A DNA stretch of 64,000 nt from Anaerolineaceae bacterium UBA5404 (GTDB lineage Bacteria > Chloroflexota > Anaerolineae > Anaerolineales > Anaerolineaceae), in the NCBI GenBank assembly GCA_002409625.1, contig DHNY01000003.1:68703-132702 (forward strand), in the 5' to 3' direction. The notes below the pieces were generated by a model. The model had not been told where the DNA came from and ran no database searches. It saw only the letters and a list, made by a program, of their open reading frames with translations. Shown here one piece after another: positions 56,137-64,000 of the stretch (position 1 is its first letter; each line of letters starts with the position of its first letter). The translations under genes and the position numbers were made by a program.

Positions 56137-59100
56137 ATGACACAAAGAGATCGAAATACAAAAACAGCTTATCTCGACGCACTCAAGAAACAAGTTTTGG
56201 TGTTTGATGGCGCCATGGGAACCAGCCTGCAAGCCATGCATTTGACCGTGGCTGATTATGGTGGGGAAGCGCAAATGGGTTGTAATGATGTGCTTGTGCT
56301 CAACGCGCCTCAAGCCGTGGCTAAAGTTCATCAAAGCTTTTTGGAAGCTGGCGCAATGGTTCTGGAGACGAACACCTTTCGCTCGAACCGATTAACTTTG
56401 GCTGAATTTGGCTTGGCAGACAAGACCTTTGAAATTAACCATGCCGCAGCACTTTTGGCGCGCAATGCCATTCTCCAGCTCGGGCATGAAGATGAAGCAC
56501 GTTTTGTGGCAGGCTCGATGGGTCCCAGCGGAAAACTCATATCAAGCGCAGACCCGGAAATGAACACGATCAGTTTTGATGCGCTCGCCGATATTTATTG
56601 TGAACAAGCCCGGGGGCTGTTGCAGGGTGGGGTTGATTTGCTTTTGCTCGAAACCGCCAATGACTTGTTGGAAGTCAAAGCTGCTGTGGCTGGAATCCAA
56701 CGGGCTTTTGACTATGAGGCTTTTCGTGTGCCTGTGCAAGCCCAGGTAACCTTGGATGTGCACGGCAAGATGTTAATGGGCACGGATATTAAAGCAGTTT
56801 TGGCAGTTTTAGAAGGGCTGGCAGTGGATGTGATTGGGCTTAATTGCTCAACCGGACCTGAGCATATGGCGGAGTCGGTTGCCTGGCTCACTGCGCATAG
56901 CCAAAAACCGGTTTGCATTATCCCCAATGCCGGCTTGCCCATAAACGTGGATGGGGAAGCCGTTTATACAATGAGTCCGGAAGCTTTTGCCGAACAGTTG
57001 CTGGGTTTTGTAAAAGAGTATGGCATCCGCGCGATTGGTGGGTGTTGTGGCACGACGCCCGCGCATATCCAGGCATTAGTGGAGGGTTTATCCCGGCTTG
57101 AAGCAAAAGAACTTAAACCAGAGCCTATTCCCAGCCTGGCATCTATGATCACTGCCACCGCAATTGATCAGGAGCCTAAACCTTTTATTATTGGCGAAAG
57201 GCTTAATGCGGCTGGGTCAAAAGCCTTTAAACGTTTGCTCCTGGCTAATGACGTTGAAGGCATTCTGGAAATAGCCCGGCAACAAGTTGATTTTGGCGCA
57301 CATGCTTTGGACCTCAATGTGGCATTGGCTGAAGGAGACCATGAAGCCCAACACATGGAGAACCTGGTGCGCAAGCTTTCATTAGAGGTGCCAGTGCCCC
57401 TGGTGCTGGATAGCGTTGATATCAATGCCATCGAGGCGGGTCTAAAGGCTTATCCGGGGCGATGTTTGATCAACTCTGTGCACTTTGAAGAAGGGGAAAG
57501 CAAGGTGCGGGAAGTATTTTCCTTAGCAAGAAAGTACAGCGCGATGGTGGTTTGTTTGACCATTGACGAAAAAGGTTTGGCGCTGACTGCTGAAAGAAAG
57601 CTGGAAGTTGCGCAACGCTTTTTACCCATTGCTACTGAATATGGCTTGAAAGCAAGTAATCTGCTTTTTGATACGCTCACTTTTACCTTAGCCAGTGGAG
57701 ATGCCAGCTTTAACCTCTCGGCTCATGAAACGCTTAAGGCAATCAGCGCTATTAAAAAGGCTATTCCAGAGGCTGGACACATTTTAGGGGTGAGCAATGT
57801 TTCTTTTGGATTAGGTCCCGCGGCGAGAAAAGTGCTCAACAGTGTGTTTTTATACGAAGCTATTCAAGCCGGGCTGGATGTGGCCATTATCAACCCTGCC
57901 CAGATAAGCCCATACCTTGAAATTCCAAAAGAAGCGCGTGAATTGGCAAAAGCTTTAATAGACCACACACAGCCAGATGCCTTGGCAAGATATGTGGAAT
58001 GGTTTGAAAGGCATCAATTTTCTGGGCAATCCCAAGAAAAGCGAACGGACCCAATGGCAGGGTTAAACGCAAATGAGCGTTTGAAAAAACGCATTCTCTT
58101 GCGCATTAAGTCAGGTGTAGAAGATGACATTCGCGAAATAATAGAGGAAGAAGCAGTGCTTAATTCGTCTGAAAAAGCATTGGAAATCTTGAACCAGATT
58201 TTACTGCCAGCGATGCAAGAAGTAGGGGATGCCTTTGGAAAGGGCGAATTGATTTTGCCTTTTGTGTTGCAATCGGCAGAGGTGATGAAACAAGCGGTTT
58301 CCGTCCTGGAAACATATTTGGACAAGGACGTTGCTTTTAGCAAGGGCAAAATTGTGTTGGCAACCGTGTTTGGTGACATTCACGATATTGGCAAAAACCT
58401 GGTGAAAACAATTTTGGAGAACAATGGCTATGGCGTGGTTGACCTGGGTAAACAGGTGCCTGTCGAGGTCATTGTTCAACGTGCGATTGAGGAAAACGCA
58501 GACGCGATTGGCTTGAGCGCGCTCTTGGTAGCCACCAGCAAGCAGATGCAACTCGTTGTTGAAGCCTTGCAGGCGCGCGGATTGGACATTCCGGTCATTA
58601 TTGGTGGCGCGGCTATTAATGAGCCTTTTGCCTGGCGCATTTTGGTATCGAGCGATGGGCAATATCATTCAGGCGGTGTGTTTTATTGCAAAGATGCTTT
58701 TGAAGGCTTAGCCGTGATGGATGGCTTGGTTGATCCTCAGCGTAAAAAAGCACTGATTGAGGCTCTGCATAAAAAGGCAGATAAAGCAATTCAGGCAGAC
58801 AAAACAAAGCATGTGGTTGTTTCTCAACGTGTTCGCGATCAACTAGCTCCAGCAGATTTCATCCCTGAACCAAAACACTGGGAACCAAGGCATCTCCAGC
58901 TTTCGATCGCCAGCGTCCTGCCTTTCCTGGATAAAAATGCGCTTTACCGGGTTTCCTGGGGTGCCAAAGGGATACGCGGCGAGGAATGGAATAGTCTGCA
59001 ACGTGATTTTGACCAGCGGCTTGATAACATGTTTAAAAATGCCGAATATGAAGGTTGGTTGAACCCTCAAGCTTTGCTGGGTTATTGGCAATGTCAGGCA

Positions 59101-59607
59101 AAGAATGAAGACCTCACCATCTTCGAACACGCAAAAGCTGAGCAAACGCCTATAACAAGCTTTCACTTCCCGCGTTCAAAGGGAGAAAATGGCGTGAGCC
59201 TGGCGGATTACTTCCTCGATGTTGAGCAACAGGCTAAAGATCTGGTGGGCTTGCAGATTGTAACGGTTGGCAGGGCTGCCAGTGAAAAATATGGCAAGCT
59301 TGAAGAGCAAGCCGCCTATTCCGAGGGTTACTATGTGCATGGTTTGGCGGTGCAAATGGCAGAGGCGACCGCAGATTATTGCAGTGTTCTGATGCGCCAG
59401 GAGCTGGGGCTTTCTGCTGACCGGGGTAAACGTTTTTCATGGGGCTATCCTGCTGCGCCGGATGTGCGTGAGCATTTCAAACTTTTTAGACTATTACCCG
59501 CAGAAGAGCTTTTGGGAATGGGCTTGACCTCAGTCGGTCAAATGATTCCAGAGCAATCCACCGCGGCAGTTTTTGTGCATCATCAAGCCATTCGATACAG
59601 CGATTAA
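56137..59607 (+). CDS. metH: Cobalamin-dependent methionine synthase
   Basis: 1,156-residue, five-domain enzyme methylating homocysteine with methyl-tetrahydrofolate via methylcobalamin. Homocysteine/zinc domain (~1-310; FDGAMGTSLQ, GLNCSTGP and GGCCGTTP with the zinc Cys), pterin-binding domain (~345-590; GERLNAAGSKAFK, GVSNVSFGL), cap (~625-715), B12 domain with GDIHDIGKN (H749 is the lower axial ligand) and a C-terminal SAM-dependent reactivation domain (~870-1156; GYYVHGLAVQMAEA, RFSWGYPAAPD). All modules are in one chain. The ATG at 56137 follows AGGTG at a rather short distance. Controlled by the SAM-I riboswitch. The corrinoid genes at the left of the window would supply its cofactor. 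Confidence 0.97.
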   Translation: MTQRDRNTKTAYLDALKKQVLVFDGAMGTSLQAMHLTVADYGGEAQMGCNDVLVLNAPQAVAKVHQSFLEAGAMVLETNTFRSNRLTLAEFGLADKTFEINHAAALLARNAILQLGHEDEARFVAGSMGPSGKLISSADPEMNTISFDALADIYCEQARGLLQGGVDLLLLETANDLLEVKAAVAGIQRAFDYEAFRVPVQAQVTLDVHGKMLMGTDIKAVLAVLEGLAVDVIGLNCSTGPEHMAESVAWLTAHSQKPVCIIPNAGLPINVDGEAVYTMSPEAFAEQLLGFVKEYGIRAIGGCCGTTPAHIQALVEGLSRLEAKELKPEPIPSLASMITATAIDQEPKPFIIGERLNAAGSKAFKRLLLANDVEGILEIARQQVDFGAHALDLNVALAEGDHEAQHMENLVRKLSLEVPVPLVLDSVDINAIEAGLKAYPGRCLINSVHFEEGESKVREVFSLARKYSAMVVCLTIDEKGLALTAERKLEVAQRFLPIATEYGLKASNLLFDTLTFTLASGDASFNLSAHETLKAISAIKKAIPEAGHILGVSNVSFGLGPAARKVLNSVFLYEAIQAGLDVAIINPAQISPYLEIPKEARELAKALIDHTQPDALARYVEWFERHQFSGQSQEKRTDPMAGLNANERLKKRILLRIKSGVEDDIREIIEEEAVLNSSEKALEILNQILLPAMQEVGDAFGKGELILPFVLQSAEVMKQAVSVLETYLDKDVAFSKGKIVLATVFGDIHDIGKNLVKTILENNGYGVVDLGKQVPVEVIVQRAIEENADAIGLSALLVATSKQMQLVVEALQARGLDIPVIIGGAAINEPFAWRILVSSDGQYHSGGVFYCKDAFEGLAVMDGLVDPQRKKALIEALHKKADKAIQADKTKHVVVSQRVRDQLAPADFIPEPKHWEPRHLQLSIASVLPFLDKNALYRVSWGAKGIRGEEWNSLQRDFDQRLDNMFKNAEYEGWLNPQALLGYWQCQAKNEDLTIFEHAKAEQTPITSFHFPRSKGENGVSLADYFLDVEQQAKDLVGLQIVTVGRAASEKYGKLEEQAAYSEGYYVHGLAVQMAEATADYCSVLMRQELGLSADRGKRFSWGYPAAPDVREHFKLFRLLPAEELLGMGLTSVGQMIPEQSTAAVFVHHQAIRYSD

Positions 59608-59628
59608 TGGCAGGACAAAGGAGAGATT

Positions 59629-61503
59629 ATGAGCTCAAAATTTATTGACAGATTAGATAACGAACCTAAACCGCTCGTCACCGATGGCGCTTTGGGTACG
59701 ATTTTGCATGACCGCGGGATCAGTTTTGACACATGCTTTGACTGTCTCAACGTGAAGTCCCCAGCAACGGTTGCGGAAATATTGAGTGAATACATTCACG
59801 CCGGTGCGGAATTGATCAAAACCAACACTTTTGGCGCAAACGCTGTGAAATTGAGCAAATTCAACCTGGAAAAGCATTGCGCTGAATTTAACCGCTCGGC
59901 TGTGGCACTGGCACAAAGGGTTGTGCAAGGTTCTTTCAAGGATGTGATGATTGCCGGTGATGTTGGTCCTTTGGGCGTGCCTTTGGCGCCTTTTGGGCGT
60001 CTGCAACCGGAAGAAGCGCGCGCTATTTATCGTGAACAGATCGAAGCCTTGCTGACTGAAGGTGTGGATGTGCTTTTGATGGAAACCATGGTTGATCTAA
60101 AAGTGATGGCTGAAGCGGTTGCCGCGGCGCGTGAGCTTGACCCCAAAATGCCCATTATCGCCTCTATGACCTTTTCACGCGATAAACGTACCATGTTGGG
60201 CGATACACCGCTTGAGGTAGCTAATTTTCTGACCGATTTAGGCTGTGACGTTATTGGTGTCAATTGTTCTGGTGGACCGGTGCAGCTTTTGAGCATTCTC
60301 AAGATTATGCGCCACGCGCAACCAGACGCCAGAATTTCGGTTATGCCCAATGCCGGATTCCCAGAGCAGGTTGGTGGTCGCATTATGTACCCGGCTGTGG
60401 CGAGCTATTTTACGGAATTTGCCCTGGCGTTTTGGAAAGCCGGCGCGCGCGTGATTGGTGGCTGCTGTGGCACAACACCGGAGCACATCAAAGCCATTGC
60501 CGAAGCCATTCAGAGCCATGACCTTGAGGAGGATTTGCATGATATCCAAGTGCAAAGCTATGTCCCAATGGAGATGTATTCCGAGCCACCCGAGCAAACG
60601 CGCATGCAAAAGAAGCTCTCTGAGGGCAAATTTGTCAGTGCGGTTGAAATGGATCCGCCACGTGGTTTCTCAACCCATAAACTGATGGCTGGTGCCAGTC
60701 TTTTGGCGGATGCCGGCGCAGATTGTATTGATGTCGCTGATAGCCCAATGGCACGCATGCGTATGAGTCCTTGGGGTGTTTGCCAAATGATCCAAAATGA
60801 ACTCAATGTGGATGCCACTTTGCACTTCCCAACCCGCGGGCGCAATTTGCTGAGAGTGCAAGGTGACCTTTTGGCGGCACACGCTTTGGGCATACGTAAC
60901 GTTTTTGTGGTGATGGGTGACCCAACCGCGATTGGCGATTATCCGGACGCAATGGATAACTATGACCTGGTGCCAACCGGCTTGATAAAACTGATTAAAC
61001 AAGGTTTAAACGCGGGTGTGGATCACAGTGGCACCAAAATTGGCACACCAACCAGTTTTTTTGTGGGTGCCGCGGTTGATTTGACACCAGCAAGCCTTGA
61101 ACGGGAGCTGAAACTGGCGCGCAAGAAGATTGTGGCTGGTGCGGATTTCTTTTTGAGCCAACCGGTTTTTGATCCGGAATTGGCACGCATCTTCATAAAA
61201 CGTTATGAAGATCAGTATGGGGAACTTGAAACACCCATTTTGGCAGGTTTGCTGCCCTTAGCCAGTGCAAGACATGCCAAGTTTTTGCACAATGAGGTGC
61301 CTGGCATCAGCATTCCAGATCCCATTCACGAGAGACTAAGAAAAGCTGGTGAGAATGGTGCCCAGGTTGGCGTGGAAATTGCAGAGGAATTGGTGGACGA
61401 AATCAGAGGCTTTGCACAAGGCATCTACATCATGCCGCAATTCAACCGTTTTGACTTGGTGGCGGAGATTATTGCGGATTTAAATTCAAAAAGCATTGAG
61501 TAA
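59629..61503 (+). CDS. metF: Homocysteine S-methyltransferase / methylenetetrahydrofolate reductase fusion
   Basis: 624 residues: an N-terminal BHMT/MetH-type homocysteine-binding domain (1-~300; TDGALGTILHD, GVNCSGG and GGCCGTTPEH with zinc Cys) fused to a MetF flavin domain (~325-624; SAVEMDPPRG, MGDPTAIGDYP, ADFFLSQPVFD). This is the arrangement of B. subtilis YitJ. It generates 5-methyl-THF for MetH, and the extra homocysteine domain may methylate homocysteine independently of B12. It lies 21 nt behind metH with SD AAAGGAGAG at 3-4 nt and shares the SAM-I riboswitch. Confidence 0.95.
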   Translation: MSSKFIDRLDNEPKPLVTDGALGTILHDRGISFDTCFDCLNVKSPATVAEILSEYIHAGAELIKTNTFGANAVKLSKFNLEKHCAEFNRSAVALAQRVVQGSFKDVMIAGDVGPLGVPLAPFGRLQPEEARAIYREQIEALLTEGVDVLLMETMVDLKVMAEAVAAARELDPKMPIIASMTFSRDKRTMLGDTPLEVANFLTDLGCDVIGVNCSGGPVQLLSILKIMRHAQPDARISVMPNAGFPEQVGGRIMYPAVASYFTEFALAFWKAGARVIGGCCGTTPEHIKAIAEAIQSHDLEEDLHDIQVQSYVPMEMYSEPPEQTRMQKKLSEGKFVSAVEMDPPRGFSTHKLMAGASLLADAGADCIDVADSPMARMRMSPWGVCQMIQNELNVDATLHFPTRGRNLLRVQGDLLAAHALGIRNVFVVMGDPTAIGDYPDAMDNYDLVPTGLIKLIKQGLNAGVDHSGTKIGTPTSFFVGAAVDLTPASLERELKLARKKIVAGADFFLSQPVFDPELARIFIKRYEDQYGELETPILAGLLPLASARHAKFLHNEVPGISIPDPIHERLRKAGENGAQVGVEIAEELVDEIRGFAQGIYIMPQFNRFDLVAEIIADLNSKSIE

Positions 61504-61580
61504 GTTTGCATAAGCTGATAATTGCCCAAAAAATACCTTTTTAAATAAGGTGTAAAATGAATGTGAACAAGGAGCATTTG

Positions 61581-62819
61581 ATGAAAAACCGAAAAAGCTT
61601 AATCATTGTTTTACTTACTTTTACACTCTTATTGAGTGCCTGTGGTAACCAACCCGTTGTTGGAGAAGACGCCCAAAAAACGGCTGTTTCTGAGGCGGTC
61701 TCAGAGTTGCTAACCCAAGAGTCGAAACTCACAGAAGAGGTACCCACAGAAGAAGTTACACCAGAAATGACGGAAGAGCCGACAGCCAGCCCTGTGCCTG
61801 ACACTGCCACGCCGGAACCAACTGCCACATTGCCTGCTTACACAGTTGGACCAACAAACTTTCCGGCTGATGTTAATCCGCTTACTGGTTTGAAAGTTAG
61901 TGACCCTGCAATTTTGGATCGCCTGCCTGTGATGGTAAAGGTGCCCAATTTCCCTGCTTATGGACGCCCGCATGGTGGGCTTTCGGCAGCGGATATTGTT
62001 TTTGAGACCTGGATCGGTGGCGGCTCTAATCGTTTTGCCGCGCTGTATTATGGCACCGATAGCGATTATGTTTGGCCTATCCGCTCCATTCGCATCGTTG
62101 ATCCCGAAATTGCCACGCTTTATAACGCGGTGATTGCTTTTTCAGGCGGTGACCCGGTAAAAGTGATGCCCAAGATTTGGCGGATTATGGGCAATCGATT
62201 GTTTCCTGAGGGCACGTGCCCGGGCATTTGTGACCGGGGTAGTTATGATGTAACCCGACTTTACGCAAACACTGCAGCGATTACAGACTACTTTAAACGT
62301 AATGCCATTGACCCAGGAACACGACCGAATCTGGACGGCATGAAATTTAGCGAAGCTATTCCTTCAGGTGGCAGAGCAGCCAGCAAGCTGGAGTTCTATT
62401 TCAATTACTATAATAAAAGTGATTGGGTCTTTGATCAGGACAGCGGCAAGTATTTACGCTGGATTGAAGATGGAACGAGCTATGAAATGATTCCTTTGAC
62501 GGATAAGAACACCGAAAAACAGCTAGAGTTTTCGAATGTCATCATGCTTTTTGTAAACCATGTTGAAATTGAAACGCAGCTGATTGACATCAAGGTTTGG
62601 GGTAATACGGCTGGTCAAAGAGCAGTGATCTTTAGAGACGGACAAGCCTTTGAAGCAACCTGGAAAACCAGCGACAATGAAACGCCTATGGCGTTTTTCG
62701 ACAAGGATGGCAATCCCTTCCCATTGAAACCAGGAAACACCTGGGTCGCGCTAACTGGTTTAAGTTCGCCAGAGAGTATTGATGGAACGGTGTGGCATTA
62801 TGATTTTCAGATGCCATAA
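61581..62819 (+). CDS. DUF3048 lipoprotein (YerB-like), paralogue 2
   Basis: 412 residues: lipoprotein signal with lipobox LSAC (C19), a Glu/Thr/Pro-rich linker (to about 95), then DUF3048 starting VNPLTGLKVSDP. Matching blocks with paralogue 1 at 40267-41487 are RFAALYYGTDSDYVWPIRS..RIVD, CPGICDRG, RNLFF-like INDIKVWG and KPGNTWVALTG. ATG 61581 has SD AAGGAG at 6 nt; an in-frame ATG 24 nt upstream lacks one. It starts a short gene run with the phosphoesterase 6 nt downstream. Function not established. Confidence 0.88.
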   Translation: MKNRKSLIIVLLTFTLLLSACGNQPVVGEDAQKTAVSEAVSELLTQESKLTEEVPTEEVTPEMTEEPTASPVPDTATPEPTATLPAYTVGPTNFPADVNPLTGLKVSDPAILDRLPVMVKVPNFPAYGRPHGGLSAADIVFETWIGGGSNRFAALYYGTDSDYVWPIRSIRIVDPEIATLYNAVIAFSGGDPVKVMPKIWRIMGNRLFPEGTCPGICDRGSYDVTRLYANTAAITDYFKRNAIDPGTRPNLDGMKFSEAIPSGGRAASKLEFYFNYYNKSDWVFDQDSGKYLRWIEDGTSYEMIPLTDKNTEKQLEFSNVIMLFVNHVEIETQLIDIKVWGNTAGQRAVIFRDGQAFEATWKTSDNETPMAFFDKDGNPFPLKPGNTWVALTGLSSPESIDGTVWHYDFQMP

Positions 62820-62825
62820 AGCTTT

Positions 62826-63551
62826 ATGCGAGTTTTGATCCTTTCTGATATCCATTCAAACTTAACCGCCTTCGAGGCGGTTTTAAGTGATGCAGGGCAT
62901 TTTGAAAAGACCATTTGCCTGGGTGATGTGGTGGGTTATGGACCTGACCCAGAGGAGTGTGTGCGGCTTTTGCTTGGTCTGCCCAACCTTGTCTGTATCA
63001 TGGGTAATCATGACGCGGCAGTGCTCAATGTGATTAGTACAGGACACTTCAATCCTGAAGCCCGCAAAGCCTTGCATCAACAAAAGAATTTGATGTCTGA
63101 TGAGGCACTTGAGTTTCTTGCTTCTTTGCCAGAAAAGTTGACGTTTGGTGATCTCACGCTCGCGCATGGCAGTCCACGTGATCCCATTTGGGAGTATGTG
63201 GACAAGGGACGTATCGCCTGGGAGGTTTTTGAGTATTTTGAAACCCAAGGCACTTTGGTAGGGCACACCCACACACCTTGCATTTTTATTGAGTCGGAAG
63301 ACTTTAAAATGCGCCTGTTGAAGCCTAAATCAGGTGATCGTTGGATTCCAAAGGAACGGTTTATTCTTAATCCTGGGTCGGTAGGGCAACCGCGTGACCA
63401 TGATCCGCGGGCATCTTATGTGATATGGGATACAGAAGAAAACAGCTTTTTGTTCAAGCGTGTGCATTATAATATCTCTGAAGTCGCCAATCGCATTCAG
63501 CAACGTGGGATTCCATCCCTTCAAGCCAAGCGTTTGAGTCTGGGCAGATAA
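62826..63551 (+). CDS. Calcineurin-like metallophosphoesterase (YfcE/MJ0936 type)
   Basis: 241 residues with the five metallophosphoesterase motifs: DIHSNLTA (D-x-H), GDVVGYGPDPEE (GD), GNHDAAVL (GNHD), AHGSPRD (H) and GHTHTPCIF (GHxH). This is the DUF4365-free, single-domain phosphodiesterase type related to YfcE, which cleaves phosphodiester bonds in a dinuclear metal centre. Natural substrate unknown. It sits immediately behind the DUF3048 lipoprotein. Confidence 0.9.
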   Translation: MRVLILSDIHSNLTAFEAVLSDAGHFEKTICLGDVVGYGPDPEECVRLLLGLPNLVCIMGNHDAAVLNVISTGHFNPEARKALHQQKNLMSDEALEFLASLPEKLTFGDLTLAHGSPRDPIWEYVDKGRIAWEVFEYFETQGTLVGHTHTPCIFIESEDFKMRLLKPKSGDRWIPKERFILNPGSVGQPRDHDPRASYVIWDTEENSFLFKRVHYNISEVANRIQQRGIPSLQAKRLSLGR

Positions 63552-63618
63552 AGGGAACTTTTCTGTTATTTATTCGTTATTAAGCCAAGATCAGAACTTT
63601 GAAATTAAGGAGCAGGAA

Positions 63619-64000
63619 ATGAAAAGGAAATTACTTGTTTTTAGTATTGTTGCCCTCTTACTATTAGGGGCTTGTTCAGCAAATAAACCTTCTAACACGC
63701 CGATGGACGTATATGCGCCTGGTACGGGATATTTTAGTGAGTCGGATGTTGAAGCGCCAATGGATTTCTCTCGAAATGAAGATAACCCTGAATCGCCAGC
63801 GCCAGATCCAGATTCCCCGACGACTCAGGAAAGGTTGGTCATTAAAACGGCTGATATGCGTGTTTCGGTTGCCGACCCCGAAAGCGCGATGCATTCCGTT
63901 GCCCAATTAGCCAACCGATTAGGTGGTTTTGTGGTAAGCTCGCAAGCCAGTAGCGCCACCAGTTCGAGTGGTGGATACAAAAGTGCGTCGATTTCAATTC
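63619..64000 (+). CDS. DUF4349 lipoprotein, 3' partial
   Basis: 127 residues visible, continuing past the window. Lipoprotein signal with lipobox LGAC (C19), a Pro/Asp/Glu-rich linker (to about 73), then the start of DUF4349 with ERLVIKTADMRVSVADPESA, LANRLGGFVVSSQ and YKSASISI. Members are envelope proteins of unknown function, frequently with a C-terminal membrane anchor and coiled coil. SD AAGGAGCAGG lies before ATG 63619. It forms part of the DUF3048-phosphoesterase neighbourhood. Confidence 0.88.
   Translation, partial: MKRKLLVFSIVALLLLGACSANKPSNTPMDVYAPGTGYFSESDVEAPMDFSRNEDNPESPAPDPDSPTTQERLVIKTADMRVSVADPESAMHSVAQLANRLGGFVVSSQASSATSSSGGYKSASISI

Overview
The window looks like chromosome from an anaerobic member of the Chloroflexota, most likely an Anaerolineae-type bacterium. 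The clues are DUF3048 and DUF4349 lipoproteins with T/P/E-rich linkers, an oxygen-detoxifying flavodiiron protein beside a class II aldolase, corrinoid salvage plus a B12-dependent methionine synthase, and a giant secreted beta-helix/cadherin-like protein with 'NWWG' turns. This placement is inference; no rRNA is present.

Layout. 1-3077 (+): corrinoid lower-ligand assembly and remodelling (cobT partial, cobS, cbiR-like, cobU). 3145-5681 (-): a transporter of the Nramp-related type co-transcribed with a soluble PRC-barrel/MgtE-N/CBS protein, preceded by an unassigned, well-folded leader RNA. 5946-7127 (-): an alpha-oxoamine synthase. 7333-10978 (+): a heterodimeric ABC exporter. 10979-11898: a long non-coding stretch with a promoter and leader for the 5,270-residue surface protein (11899-27711). 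27863-32382 (+): a DtxR-type regulator with a palindromic operator and a TroABCD/MntABCD-type metal ABC importer whose ATPase gene carries an in-frame TAG. 32536-35392 (-): response regulator, sensor kinase and a small Gln/Gly-rich secreted protein. 35449-36827 (-): sirtuin and FUSC-like membrane protein. 36944-40221 (+): DEDDh exonuclease, then an ArsR/SmtB sensor with its P1B ATPase. 40267-42328 (-): SDR and DUF3048 lipoprotein. 42453-45268 (+): TrkA/TrkH potassium uptake. 45365-45895 (+): membrane-anchored rhodanese broken by another in-frame TAG. 45972-55832: FGGY kinase, NYN RNase-like protein, MsrA, tRNA(CAU), GlnRS, aldolase plus flavodiiron protein, glycosyltransferase and MFS transporter, nearly all on the minus strand. 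55939-61503 (+): SAM-I riboswitch controlling metH and a homocysteine methyltransferase/MTHFR fusion. 61581-64000 (+): second DUF3048 lipoprotein, YfcE-like phosphoesterase and a DUF4349 lipoprotein that runs off the end.

Links between genes. Corrinoid salvage on the left supplies the cofactor used by MetH on the right. Four separate metal systems occur (Nramp/MgtE-N, Tro/Mnt ABC, ArsR/P1B ATPase, and Trk for K+), three of them with visible regulatory elements. The observations most worth following are the split Mg-sensor/Nramp pair with its structured leader, the unnamed repeat families in the giant protein, and two otherwise intact genes each interrupted by one TAG codon. TAG also serves as a normal stop here, for example in the P1B ATPase, so code reassignment is unlikely.
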